This document shows, piece by piece, positions 28,287 through 37,096 of a stretch of DNA of 64,000 nucleotides (position 1 is its first letter; each line of letters begins with the position of its first letter). The notes under the pieces were generated by a model, which worked only from the letters and a program-made list of their open reading frames with translations, was not told the origin of the DNA and searched no databases. A program made the translations under genes and the position numbers. The DNA lies in contig NZ_QFWT01000008.1 of NCBI RefSeq assembly GCF_003144035.1, positions 62,001 to 126,000 of the forward strand, given 5' to 3'. The DNA is from Vibrio albus (GTDB lineage: Bacteria > Pseudomonadota > Gammaproteobacteria > Enterobacterales > Vibrionaceae).

Positions 28287-29229
28287 GGGCAATACTTCCT
28301 GTTTGCTGGTGTGACTGGTTATATAGTGCATCCGCCAATGCACAGATATCATCGTGCTGGTGCAACGCCTCCAGCCAGTCCTGACGAATTCCCTGGTGGC
28401 CATAATAGGCTCCGGCCAGCTGTCCGGCCACCGCTGCCGTCGTATCGGCATCGTTACCCAGGTTGGCTGCAGCTAATACACAGTCTTCAAAAGAATCGGT
28501 ATTCATAAAGCACCATAACGCTGACTCCAGGCTTTCTACTACATAACCACTTCCGGTCAGCTCCACGTAGGGTTTGGCCAGAAAGGCTCCAGACTGAAGC
28601 TCTTTTAGCTCTTCAGTCTGCGGCTCGTAGTCCAGTGTGGTCACAATCCTCTTCTCTGCACCATTGATTAAACTGGTCAGCACTAATGACAAATAACGAC
28701 AGGCATCGATACAGAGAGGCGATCCATGCGTCGTTCTTGAGCTTTCTCCTCCGTAGTACACTGACTGATGAGGTTGTTGCTGATAACAGATGGAAACAGG
28801 GGCCAACCGCATGATTGAACCGTTACCGGAGCTCCAGCGTGCTTTAGAGCCGGAAAATGGCTCTCCGGTTTTCTGAAAACGGCGTAAAGCGGAAGAAACA
28901 CTCATCCCGACATCAAAGCAGATACCGATACTGCTCATATACCCATTGTCCAGCCAGTCACAGTAACGCAGCATCTGGTCGTGAGCATCAAACCCTTCCG
29001 ATGTCACCAGACTATGTCCCAGGCACAGAGCCATTGAGGTATCATCCGTCCACTGCCCTTTTTTCAGGCAAAAATGTCCGCCTCCGACCATATCCGTTAT
29101 CGGCTTAAAAGTGCCCGGTGGCCGAAACTCCAGTGTCGTACCGACAGCATCACCAACGGCGAGCCCTATTAAACATCCTCTCGATTTTTCCTGAACGGGC
29201 AGCACTCCCTGTGCCTGAGCAACATCCAT
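28276..29229 (-). CDS. draG: ADP-ribosyl-[dinitrogen reductase] hydrolase DraG
   Basis: 317 aa, ADP-ribosylglycohydrolase family. It removes ADP-ribose from arginine on dinitrogenase reductase, reversing DraT. The family's metal-binding motifs are present: GLAVGDAVGTTLEF and QWTDDTSMAL near the N-terminus, and NLGNDADTTAAVAGQLAGAYYG near the C-terminus (two Mn2+ expected). The ATG at 29229 sits behind AAGGAG; a GTG two codons earlier overlaps that site and was rejected. It is the first gene of a draG-draT pair. The usual diazotroph order is draT-draG, so this order is reversed. I found no sigma-54 promoter or NifA site in the 228 nt upstream. Confidence 0.9.
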   Translation of the reverse strand: MDVAQAQGVLPVQEKSRGCLIGLAVGDAVGTTLEFRPPGTFKPITDMVGGGHFCLKKGQWTDDTSMALCLGHSLVTSEGFDAHDQMLRYCDWLDNGYMSSIGICFDVGMSVSSALRRFQKTGEPFSGSKARWSSGNGSIMRLAPVSICYQQQPHQSVYYGGESSRTTHGSPLCIDACRYLSLVLTSLINGAEKRIVTTLDYEPQTEELKELQSGAFLAKPYVELTGSGYVVESLESALWCFMNTDSFEDCVLAAANLGNDADTTAAVAGQLAGAYYGHQGIRQDWLEALHQHDDICALADALYNQSHQQTGSIAHDV

Positions 29230-29352
29230 ACTCACTCCTTTTGATTATTCAGCCAACCCCGGGCTGACAACAAATATCGGTTTAAAAACACTCTAAAACG
29301 GATTAAAGATAAAAACCATACTATAAAAGAGGTTTTAAAGGCTAACGCCAAC

Positions 29353-29381
29353 TTGACAACCTGCATTGATCGACTAACTAT
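29353..29381 (+). promoter_or_regulatory. Possible sigma-70 promoter of the esterase pair
   Basis: A perfect -35 TTGACA and AACTAT 17 nt later lie about 80 nt before the first esterase ATG. Confidence 0.35.
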
Positions 29382-29457
29382 TGATCTCTGTAATCGTTAT
29401 ATACCTGTAACATTAATGGCTTACCGTTAACCATAAACTCAGAGATGCATATTGACT

Positions 29458-30438
29458 ATGGCAGCCCCCTTTCAGCACAACTACAGTTTTGATCCCAGCT
29501 ATGGCTATAGCACCAAAACCCTGCTGGCGGCTGCGCCAGGTAACCCTCCGGCGGATTTTGCTGAATTCTGGACCAGAAAATATCAGCAGGCACTAGATAC
29601 GACCCCAAGATTAAGCCTGCAGGATACCGGCGAAGTATTTAACCACTGGCGGATCTTGGATTGTTATTATCATACAACGGATCACATACAGATAGGTGGC
29701 TGGCTTCTGCTTCCTGCTCACGGAAACATCAATAACGCATTAGTCTGGGCACACGGGTATGGCGGGCTTGAGGCTCCGGATCCAAGCTGGAACCTCCAGA
29801 ATACCGCAATACTGTTTCCATGCAGCAGGGGGATCGGCCGCAGCAGAAAAAGCCCAATATCCAGTCAACCTGAATGGCATGTATTGCATAACATACAAGA
29901 TAAACAGCGGTATATTATCGGGGGATGTGTACAGGATATCTGGTGTGGTATTTCTGCGTTGCTGACTCTGTTTCCTCAGGTAAGCGATCATATCGGGCTT
30001 ATCGGCAGTAGCTTCGGGGCGGGCCTGGGTGTGTTCGCCAGTGCTTTTGATCCCAGAATCACCCGCAGCCACTTCCATGTTCCGACTTTCGGTAATCCGG
30101 AAATCCGGATGACTCTTCCGACCGTCGGCAGTACACACTCGCTGCGTCAGTTTGCCCTGACTCATCCGGACATAGTGGCAGAGACGCTGCCTTACTTTGA
30201 TGCGTCCTGCGCGGCCCGGTACCTTAACCACCCCAGCTACTGGGCTCTGGCGCTGTTTGATCCATTTGTTGCCCCGCCCGGGCAATTCAGTATCTACAAT
30301 GCCTGCCCCGGTGATAAACAACTTTATCTGCTCGAGGCGGGCCATTTCTCCTATCCAGATGAGCATCGTCAGCTCCGGGAATTACGTCAGTTAGTGGAAA
30401 AATTTTTTACAAAATCAGGAGCCGGACATGCAGCGTGA
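29458..30438 (+). CDS. Acetylxylan esterase / cephalosporin-C deacetylase-like alpha/beta hydrolase
   Basis: 326 aa, no signal peptide. It looks like an AXE1-family esterase: PPADFAEFWTRKYQQAL at the N-terminus, an oxyanion-side segment WAHGYGG, a nucleophile elbow GLIGSSFGAG, and a late histidine in LLEAGHFSYPDE. Such enzymes deacetylate sugars or xylo-oligosaccharides in the cytoplasm. The spacing and the altered RGIG segment (usually RGQG) make the substrate uncertain. The ATG at 29458 is preferred over a TTG at 29452. Its end overlaps the next esterase gene by 11 nt. Confidence 0.75.
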   Translation: MAAPFQHNYSFDPSYGYSTKTLLAAAPGNPPADFAEFWTRKYQQALDTTPRLSLQDTGEVFNHWRILDCYYHTTDHIQIGGWLLLPAHGNINNALVWAHGYGGLEAPDPSWNLQNTAILFPCSRGIGRSRKSPISSQPEWHVLHNIQDKQRYIIGGCVQDIWCGISALLTLFPQVSDHIGLIGSSFGAGLGVFASAFDPRITRSHFHVPTFGNPEIRMTLPTVGSTHSLRQFALTHPDIVAETLPYFDASCAARYLNHPSYWALALFDPFVAPPGQFSIYNACPGDKQLYLLEAGHFSYPDEHRQLRELRQLVEKFFTKSGAGHAA

Positions 30439-31156
30439 ATACCATCAATGGTGGAGCCCTAACCTATCCAGAAACATGGAGATGCTTATCTTTGGTCATG
30501 GTGGGGCTAAGGTATTGATATTCCCAACCCGGGGAGCGCGTTTTTTTGAGTATGAAAACCTTGGGCTGGTGAACGCTCTGGCCGACAAGGTTAACGCTGG
30601 CTATCTGCAACTGTACTGCGTTGACAGTATTGATGCAGAAAGCATGTACTGCTTCTGGGCTCACCCCCACGGGCGCATCATACGTCATATACAATATGAA
30701 GAATATATCCTGCAGGAAGTGCTGCCGCTAATGACGGAGATGAACACCCACCCTTATACCATTGCTCACGGCTGCTCACTTGGCGCATTCCATGCCGCCA
30801 ATATCTTCTTCCGCCACCCACACCTGTTTAATAAGTTAGTTGCGTTTTCCGGACGCTACGACCTGACCTGGCAGGTCGAATCATTTTCCGATCTGTTTGA
30901 CGGTTTTTATAGTGACGATATTTACTACCATACACCAACCCACTTTCTACAAAATCTGAACCGGGAAGACCATCTGCGACATATAATGAATAGCGATATT
31001 ACTTTTACTATCGGTGATGCTGATCCATTTCTGGAGAACAACCATCTGCTGAGTCATATCCTTAATCAAAAAGGTGTCACTCACCAGATGTATGAATGGA
31101 AGGGACGGGCTCACCGAGGGCGCTACTGGCGACAAATGGCACCATTGTATTTGTAA
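30428..31156 (+). CDS. Putative esterase (alpha/beta hydrolase, esterase D/PHB-depolymerase-like)
   Basis: 242 aa with a nucleophile elbow HGCSLGAFHAANIFFRHP and a C-terminal histidine region (WKGRAHRGRYWRQMAPLYL) that matches the ending of small 'esterase family' proteins. AGGAG lies 6 nt before the ATG. It overlaps the preceding esterase gene, so the two are translationally coupled and probably act on related esters. No signal peptide is seen. The natural substrate is unknown. Confidence 0.7.
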   Translation: MQREYHQWWSPNLSRNMEMLIFGHGGAKVLIFPTRGARFFEYENLGLVNALADKVNAGYLQLYCVDSIDAESMYCFWAHPHGRIIRHIQYEEYILQEVLPLMTEMNTHPYTIAHGCSLGAFHAANIFFRHPHLFNKLVAFSGRYDLTWQVESFSDLFDGFYSDDIYYHTPTHFLQNLNREDHLRHIMNSDITFTIGDADPFLENNHLLSHILNQKGVTHQMYEWKGRAHRGRYWRQMAPLYL

Positions 31157-31208
31157 CCATTTCTGTTTTTGTAACCACTTTTGTATTCGTAACCACGCCG
31201 GCCTCTCA

Positions 31209-32663
31209 TCAAATCAATGGTGAACTCTGTTCTTCTGATAGCCAGGCAACACGAACCTGGTTGCGACCATGTTCCTTGGCCTGATACATGGCGGTATCCG
31301 CACGGTGAATCAGGGTGTCAATATTTTCATTGGCAATCCGTTCAGCAACACCAATACTGACGCTCACTTTCGGCTTCATATGCTGTTGTTCAATCGACTG
31401 CCGGAGTTCTTCCAGAACCTTTTCTGCTTGTTTTGCATCGTACCTTGGGAGAAGAATAATAAACTCCTCTCCTCCCCAGCGGCATACGAAGCCAGAATCA
31501 GTCAGTCGTCTCTGACACTCGTGCGCAACTCGTTGTAACACATGATCCCCAATCTGATGACCGTAGCTGTCATTCACTGATTTAAAGTGATCAACATCGA
31601 GTAAAGCGATAGAACAAGGCGCACCTGACTGAGCGGTATCCTTGAAGCACTTATTCACAATGTCATCAAACGCCTGACGATTGTAAGTACCCGTTAATTT
31701 ATCCGTCGTTGCCATTCTTTCTAACCGGGCCTGATATCCCCTAAAACTGAACTGAGCAATAAAAATCACAATGACGGCAACTAAAATACTGATAGAAAAA
31801 TCGTTGAACAGCGTCTCAACAAAAATCTTGCTGTTAAATTTATCTTTTTGCTGAACAATGAGGTACCACTGAAACTCTTCCACCCAGCGGCTGCTGACAT
31901 AAAACTCTTCTCCGTCTGCAGTATAACTGCCACTCATGCTTGGAGACGTCAAAATTTGGGTAGCAAGTTCTTTTAACCCTTCCTTCTCCTGAATCGCATG
32001 AAAATCTAATCGCTGTGCACCTTGAAGTGTCACTTCGCCCAGTTCGTTGATGAAATAAACTTCACGCTCATAACGCTTCTTATATTTTTCGATAACCCCG
32101 GCCACCGCATTGGAACTCAGCCCGACACCAATCACACCAAGGAAACGATGCTCAAAGTCATAGACCCGGTAGTTAACAAATACAACAACCTGATCAGGGT
32201 TCGCCTTATCGTGATCAATATTGACTTCATAATCTTTGCCCGGATTTTGTGCTTTTACCCGGTAATACCAACCATCTCTGGGATCATCTTCTGAAATATT
32301 TTTAAGGACGCCGGAATAGTGGTAATAGCGATTCGTGCGATCCGAGACAAAAAAACTGGTGACGGTACCATACTGACGTTTTATCTCTTCGAGGTACTGG
32401 AAGATTTTTTCAGGTTCCCGCTCACCCGATAACGTCCAGTCCCGCACAAACGTATCTTGTGCCATTAAAGAAGAGATAAAGATAGGCCGAATCAGATCTT
32501 GCTGAATTTCAGAGTAAATATTATCACTCGTCAGAGGCAGCGAATCACGTTTAATTTGTTCTTCTAATGCTTTATGAGCGACGTGGTAACTGACAAAACT
32601 GGTAATAATAAATCCAAATAAGATTAAGCTAACCAGCAGCCAGGTAAACTTATTACGAGTCAT
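31209..32663 (-). CDS. Membrane diguanylate cyclase with periplasmic Cache sensor (GGDEF)
   Basis: 484 aa. TM1 is at about residues 9-28. A double Cache-like periplasmic domain follows (DGWYYRVKAQNPGKDYEVNIDHD, then VGLSSNAVAGVIEKY). TM2 is at about 292-310. The GGDEF domain covers about 315-475 with active-site motif GGEEF and LLDVDHFKSVNDSYGHQ. All catalytic elements for making c-di-GMP are present. No RxxD inhibitory site sits five residues before GGEEF, so product inhibition is probably absent. A c-di-GMP link to the lap cluster in this window is plausible but not shown. Confidence 0.92.
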   Translation of the reverse strand: MTRNKFTWLLVSLILFGFIITSFVSYHVAHKALEEQIKRDSLPLTSDNIYSEIQQDLIRPIFISSLMAQDTFVRDWTLSGEREPEKIFQYLEEIKRQYGTVTSFFVSDRTNRYYHYSGVLKNISEDDPRDGWYYRVKAQNPGKDYEVNIDHDKANPDQVVVFVNYRVYDFEHRFLGVIGVGLSSNAVAGVIEKYKKRYEREVYFINELGEVTLQGAQRLDFHAIQEKEGLKELATQILTSPSMSGSYTADGEEFYVSSRWVEEFQWYLIVQQKDKFNSKIFVETLFNDFSISILVAVIVIFIAQFSFRGYQARLERMATTDKLTGTYNRQAFDDIVNKCFKDTAQSGAPCSIALLDVDHFKSVNDSYGHQIGDHVLQRVAHECQRRLTDSGFVCRWGGEEFIILLPRYDAKQAEKVLEELRQSIEQQHMKPKVSVSIGVAERIANENIDTLIHRADTAMYQAKEHGRNQVRVAWLSEEQSSPLI

Positions 32664-32768
32664 TGTGCGAAGAATCCATTAAAAAGGGCGTAAAAAAGAG
32701 GACATATAAGCCGAATTGCACAATCCTAATATACTAATGATAATTCTCTGGTTAACCATTTCCTCCAA

Positions 32769-32784
32769 TGTGACACATATCACG
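32769..32784. promoter_or_regulatory. CRP-like site upstream of the GGDEF gene
   Basis: TGTGACACATATCACG matches TGTGA-N6-TCACA at 9 of 10. It lies 106 nt upstream of the cyclase ATG and about 100 nt before the small plus-strand ORF. Confidence 0.65.
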
Positions 32785-32868
32785 ATTTATAATGTGGATA
32801 ACCGTCATTACGTGGGTATAGATAAGATTCTGAAAATAAGGAAGATGATGAGTCATTGACTCGAGCAA

Positions 32869-33027
32869 ATGGCCGAAAGGCAGATCCAGTCAGCAATTGA
32901 AGCAGACTCGAACCAGCACACAGACACACTGCATAAAATCCGCCAGCTCGAGCTAAAGATGAGGGTCAAGGCAATGGATACCCGCTTTCGTTATCGGTAC
33001 CTCAATGCCCTGAATAAAGTCACTTAA
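32869..33027 (+). CDS. Small basic protein (52 aa), possibly truncated by an in-frame stop
   Basis: ATG at 32869 opens MAERQIQSAIEADSNQ... and ends RYRYLNALNKVT. The composition (alternating charged and hydrophobic residues, helical) looks protein-like. Seven codons upstream in the same frame an ATG (32848) has AAGGA at good spacing. It reads MSH then TGA then LEQMAER, as if an original 60-residue protein acquired a stop at codon 4. The internal ATG has no ribosome site. Either this is a broken gene or translation re-initiates. The function is unknown. Its 3' end overlaps the convergent small membrane protein gene by 8 nt. Confidence 0.45.
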   Translation: MAERQIQSAIEADSNQHTDTLHKIRQLELKMRVKAMDTRFRYRYLNALNKVT

Positions 33028-33196
33028 ATTTTGAGAGCACTGAAGATAAAACCAGGCCAAATCCCAGCCCGGCTATCATACTGCCGACAAAATAGAGCGC
33101 GGATTGATCCAGAAAGAAAAAACCGACACCAAGACCGAGCAGAATACCGCCACCTATCGCCCAGGAATCTTTGTTCTTATTCTCTGTATTATTCAT
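33020..33196 (-). CDS. Small two-TM membrane protein
   Basis: 58 aa: a polar start MNNTENKNKDS, then two hydrophobic segments (WAIGGGILLGLGVGFFFL and LYFVGSMIAGLGFGLVLSSV). GGAG lies 6 nt before the ATG at 33196, so this start is preferred over longer in-frame ones. I know no function for this family. It lies just upstream of the GH31 gene on the same strand (39 nt gap) and could be co-expressed. Confidence 0.7.
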   Translation of the reverse strand: MNNTENKNKDSWAIGGGILLGLGVGFFFLDQSALYFVGSMIAGLGFGLVLSSVLSKFK

Positions 33197-33235
33197 ATCA
33201 CTCTCCTTATCAGACATACTCACGGTTTACCCTGC

Positions 33236-35887
33236 TTAGCGAAACTTCACCTCAACCCTTTGATTTTCATTCACCTGAAACTGCCCGGCATCGATCACCA
33301 ACAGGTTATCGTTATAGTGCCACTCACTAACCGTCTGACCATTAAGCAAAACCTTCGCAATGTCCCGGTTCGGCATTATCCATTCAACATGCAACTCTCT
33401 GGATTCAGGAGCACCGACGTAGCTTCCTTCTGACGAAACAGATAAGCTGGCAGACTGATCATTCACCCGAGTGGTGATGTGCGTTTGACGTACCGCACCT
33501 TTCAGATAAGCCGTCGTATTACCGTCATCCTCATACAAGGTAAACTCACTGTGCTTAGCCAGACCAAACACTTTCAGTGCCAGCGTTTCAGGCACTTCAC
33601 TGCTTAATGCTTTTTCCTGAGGGTTATAAGGAATAATAGCCCCTTCTCTGGCAAACAGCGGCAATGTGTAAACCAGCTCACCATCAATATCCTTGCGCAG
33701 CGGATAATCGGATAACACCTGACCTTTCTCACTGTGGTAAACCTGATTGGAGGCATAATCAAACCAAACGCCTGCTGGGAGATAAACATCGGTACTGGTT
33801 TGCCACAAATTGGCAACCGCAACAGTCAGCAGATCCGATCCAATCATTTTATGATCGGCCCGCACTGCCTGTACATCTTTCGGGTATTCGTAACTCAGGC
33901 TCGGAAATACCGGCTCGCCATTCAGATGGGCAAGATGAGCCAGAGAGTACATGTATGGGATCAACTGATAACGGCGCTCAAGATTGTAGCGGTTACTGTC
34001 AATTTCACCAATGCGATCCGGCGCGGTTTCCTTACAGTTACACAGGTTTTCCGTATGCGGACGGACAGGCACATCAAGCAGTGAGCTGTAAGCAAACCAC
34101 TGGGTGTAGGTTTCGTTCAGTGCTTTGGTTTTCCCTTCACCAATCACACCCAGACCACTGCGATGAAAGCCACCGATATCAGAACCATAATAATCAATAC
34201 CGGACAACATCATGTTTTCCTGCATCCCGGCATGTACTGCCAGGCTGTCAAGATTCGAACCGATATCCGCAGACCACATGGACGCACCGAATTTCTGAAT
34301 ACCCGGTCCGCCGGAGCGCGTCATCATAAATGGGCGTTGTTGTGTTCCGTGCGCCTGATAGCCGTTGTAGATACTCTCTATCCAGCGATAGTTGTAGATA
34401 TTATGGATCTCAGGGTGCGTTTTATCCTGATAGTAAATGCCTTTACCGTTATAAATTTCCGGCTCACCCAGATCCGTCCAGTGCCCCATCACCCCCATAT
34501 CGATCAGAGGCGCACGCTTCCAGTCATGCCAGTATTTAGCGGCTTCAGGATTCGTCCAGTCGATCATTCCGCCTTTGCCCCACCAGTGGCCAATACCGGC
34601 AGGGTCAGTATCAATTGGCTTCCCTGTGTCAGGATCCCGGGCCAGATACCCAGCATCACCCATCACCTGAAAAGACTTCAGCCCTTCACTGACATAAGAT
34701 TCTTCGATAAGCACCATGCCTATCCCCTGCTCTTTCAGGCTGGCCACCTTCTTCTCAGGCTGGGGAAAGTGTTTCCGGTCCCAGGTTAGCGAGCCCATCT
34801 GGCTCATAGGATCGGCATTGCTGACATTACCGAACCATTGCAGGTCCATCACTACCCCATCAATAGGAAAATGGTGCTGTTTCAGGGTAAGCAACTTGTC
34901 ATCCAGCTCCTGCCAGTTATCAAAGCCGTATTCCGACAGCCACATACCGAACATCTTCCTTGGCGGTACCAGAGGCTTACCCACCATGCTCATGTAGGTG
35001 TGTCTTAACTCAGGAAGATCGTCGGCAGTAAAAAGGAACAGGCTCTGTTTGTCGTCAGCCGGCTCAATATGCCAGGGCTGCTGCTTAAAATCCCATGTCA
35101 CGGACGACATATTATCCAGATAAAGCGCGAAGTCCGGCTTGTCCGGGTTCGTCGCATACAACACAGGGAACTGAGTGTTTCCGGTCGCACCACCATTAAA
35201 CGCTTCCATCTTATTGCCGGAGTGACGGACTCTGCCATTCCAGCTGCCGTCCATCACACCCGGATTCTGAAACTCCTGCCCCAGTCCGTTCAGACGGTAT
35301 GACGGATCCGCCTTAACCGTCAGACCACTGCTTTGATCCGGGCAGATAATCGTTATCGGCTGACCATTCTGAGTTTTAATATCAACACACAGAGTCCGGC
35401 TATCAACATTCGCTTTCAGGCTGGTGGTAGAAAAAGAGTAACTGCCGATGTGCAAATCACGTTGAGTAAGCGCACGCTCTACCGTTATAAATTCTGACGG
35501 TTCTGGTAATTGCGCATCATCGGCATTCTGGTAAAGCAACTGAATCATAGTGTTGCTATAGGTTTTTACCACCAGCTTCTGAGCCTCAGCGCGTGACTTT
35601 TCAGCCAGTTCAGCAAAATGCGCCTGGGTAAAGGGGCGACCCAAAGCTTCTTCCAGAGCGGTTCTGAACGCGGCTTCAGAATAAAACGCTTCTTTATACA
35701 GAGGACGCAGTTTCTTAGGCAATTTCATTTTCGGATAGGCTTTCCCCATCCGGAATACATCCACCGCTCTGAGCTGATATTTTTCTCCGCTGAAAAACTG
35801 AAAGGTATCTGTGACCTCTGCGGCAGAGGCCGATGTGCCTGCCACGCACAAAAGGGCGAGAAGGTAAGAATTTGTTTTTACTGACAT
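33236..35887 (-). CDS. Secreted/periplasmic glycoside hydrolase family 31 (alpha-glucosidase-like)
   Basis: 883 aa with a Sec signal peptide (MSVKTNSYLLALLCVAGTS, cleavage near residue 22). GH31 catalytic elements are intact: nucleophile D472 in GHWTDLGEPE and acid/base D541 in WSADIG. PIDGVVMDLQWFG and the N-terminal beta-sandwich are also typical, and there is an extra N-terminal insertion of about 130 residues. It cleaves alpha-glucosidic bonds from non-reducing ends, probably of maltodextrins entering through LamB. Its place next to malM and lamB supports this. It could also be a transglucosidase or act on other alpha-glycans. Confidence 0.9.
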   Translation of the reverse strand: MSVKTNSYLLALLCVAGTSASAAEVTDTFQFFSGEKYQLRAVDVFRMGKAYPKMKLPKKLRPLYKEAFYSEAAFRTALEEALGRPFTQAHFAELAEKSRAEAQKLVVKTYSNTMIQLLYQNADDAQLPEPSEFITVERALTQRDLHIGSYSFSTTSLKANVDSRTLCVDIKTQNGQPITIICPDQSSGLTVKADPSYRLNGLGQEFQNPGVMDGSWNGRVRHSGNKMEAFNGGATGNTQFPVLYATNPDKPDFALYLDNMSSVTWDFKQQPWHIEPADDKQSLFLFTADDLPELRHTYMSMVGKPLVPPRKMFGMWLSEYGFDNWQELDDKLLTLKQHHFPIDGVVMDLQWFGNVSNADPMSQMGSLTWDRKHFPQPEKKVASLKEQGIGMVLIEESYVSEGLKSFQVMGDAGYLARDPDTGKPIDTDPAGIGHWWGKGGMIDWTNPEAAKYWHDWKRAPLIDMGVMGHWTDLGEPEIYNGKGIYYQDKTHPEIHNIYNYRWIESIYNGYQAHGTQQRPFMMTRSGGPGIQKFGASMWSADIGSNLDSLAVHAGMQENMMLSGIDYYGSDIGGFHRSGLGVIGEGKTKALNETYTQWFAYSSLLDVPVRPHTENLCNCKETAPDRIGEIDSNRYNLERRYQLIPYMYSLAHLAHLNGEPVFPSLSYEYPKDVQAVRADHKMIGSDLLTVAVANLWQTSTDVYLPAGVWFDYASNQVYHSEKGQVLSDYPLRKDIDGELVYTLPLFAREGAIIPYNPQEKALSSEVPETLALKVFGLAKHSEFTLYEDDGNTTAYLKGAVRQTHITTRVNDQSASLSVSSEGSYVGAPESRELHVEWIMPNRDIAKVLLNGQTVSEWHYNDNLLVIDAGQFQVNENQRVEVKFR

Positions 35888-35916
35888 TGTATTTCTCTTC
35901 TATACATCAAGCTGAA

Positions 35917-36075
35917 TCACAAAGGATTCAACGGTTGAAGGCTGAATTCTTTTTCTATCTGTTCATGTAGTTCATAGTTGTTAATCAGGCAGTGTCCTTC
36001 CAGAGCCGCCGCTACGTTGATCTCGGAATAATTTGGGTTTTCCTCAATCCACGGCTGACCTGGGGTAAAGCCTCG
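35917..36075 (-). pseudogene. Remnant of a GH13 oligo-alpha-glucosidase (MalL/TreC-like)
   Basis: Minus-strand translation gives PGQPWIEENPNYSEINV followed by AAALE. This corresponds to a conserved segment two-thirds along GH13 oligo-1,6-glucosidases and trehalose-6-phosphate hydrolases (GFTTGxPWIxVNPNYxEIN). A TAG precedes it and a TGA ends the frame after 52 codons. The second half (GHCLINNYELHEQ...) no longer resembles the family. No other part of such a gene is present, so it is a decayed fragment between malM and the GH31 gene. Confidence 0.7.
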
Positions 36076-36111
36076 CTATTTATTGTTCTACTTATCGTCT
36101 TACTCGAATGA

Positions 36112-36996
36112 TTATTCCGATCGCGTCATATTGATCGCCTCAACAAAGGCCTGTTGAGCCCCTTCAACGCCAAGCGCTTTTGCTTCATCCAGCAGGCTGA
36201 GTGCCTTCGGAATATTATTGTCAGCAACGGCTTTCTGAATAGCGGAATAATAAAAAGACACTGTCTCTGGCTGAACCTCAGTAACAACAGGATCCTTTTG
36301 AGCGGCAGGCATGTTTAATGGTTCTTCTTCCTGAGTGGCGACTGGTAGGCTGACTTTACGTTTCGCCGCCTGAAAAGAAATCGTTTTAACTTTAACCGAC
36401 ACCTTACCACTGTTGGCATGCACATAATGCGGATCGGTCACCATCGGCATAGCCTCGCCCATTTCTTTTGCCCGAACTTTAGCCGGATGATCAACGGTGA
36501 TCTCTTTGCCCAGATAGTCTTCCGGGGTATAGATAACAAAGTAAGGGGTCTTACGGGCATCAATTTTAAAGTCCGCAGAATACTGCGTTTGGGTAAATGC
36601 ATCGGAAGTTTTGATATCAAACTGATCCAGCGTAGTGGAATCGACCGGATGGAAGTGTTCATCCAGTGACACCATTTTTGGTGCAAAGACCTTGCCGTCA
36701 GCCATAAAGCTGCTGATGCTGACGGTCACGATGGCGGATCGGTCAGCAAATTCAAACGCGCTGAAGTAGCTGTTACCGTCCTGAAATGCGGCTGCATCCG
36801 TATCCGAATTCAGGCTAAAGTCCAACGTTTCATTGGCGGCCAGCTTGATAAAAGGCAGCTGTGAAAGCTGGGTACAGCACACATCGGCATAGGGAATAAG
36901 TTCGACATCTGCAGCAGGCGTTGCCGGAGGCGTTGAGCTGCAGGCTGTTAACAGGGAACCGAGGAGTAGGGTGAGAATGGCTTTATTTGTTTTCAT
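36112..36996 (-). CDS. malM: Maltose operon lipoprotein MalM
   Basis: 294 aa with a lipoprotein signal (LLTAC, acylated C19). The MalM hallmarks are present: CCTQLSQLPFIKL near the N-terminus and YFVIYTPEDYLGKEITVDHPAKVRAKEMGEAMPMVTDPHYVHANSG in the second half, which is where MalM-family proteins are best conserved. The role of MalM is still unclear; it is periplasmic or outer-membrane and part of the maltose regulon. The C-terminal 50 residues form a helical hairpin (IQKAVADNNIPKALSLLDEA). It follows lamB on minus, as in enterics, after an intergenic hairpin. Confidence 0.9.
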   Translation of the reverse strand: MKTNKAILTLLLGSLLTACSSTPPATPAADVELIPYADVCCTQLSQLPFIKLAANETLDFSLNSDTDAAAFQDGNSYFSAFEFADRSAIVTVSISSFMADGKVFAPKMVSLDEHFHPVDSTTLDQFDIKTSDAFTQTQYSADFKIDARKTPYFVIYTPEDYLGKEITVDHPAKVRAKEMGEAMPMVTDPHYVHANSGKVSVKVKTISFQAAKRKVSLPVATQEEEPLNMPAAQKDPVVTEVQPETVSFYYSAIQKAVADNNIPKALSLLDEAKALGVEGAQQAFVEAINMTRSE

Positions 36997-37054
36997 AATT
37001 ATTTCTCTTCATACCAATGCCAGTGATTGAATATCATTCTTACTGGTCTCAAAA

Positions 37055-37081
37055 CCAAAAAAGGCAGCCATACGGCTGCCT
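37055..37081 (-). terminator. Terminator/attenuator between lamB and malM
   Basis: On minus, an 8-bp stem AGGCAGCC/GGCTGCCT with a 4-nt loop is followed by five or six T, 15 nt past the lamB stop. It may partly read through into malM. Confidence 0.85.
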
Positions 37082-37096
37082 GTAATTTTAGTGGTA

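Noticed and set aside
29230..29457. Sigma-54/NifA control of draG
   Set aside because: I looked for TGGCAC-N5-TTGCA and TGT-N10-ACA on the minus strand and found neither.
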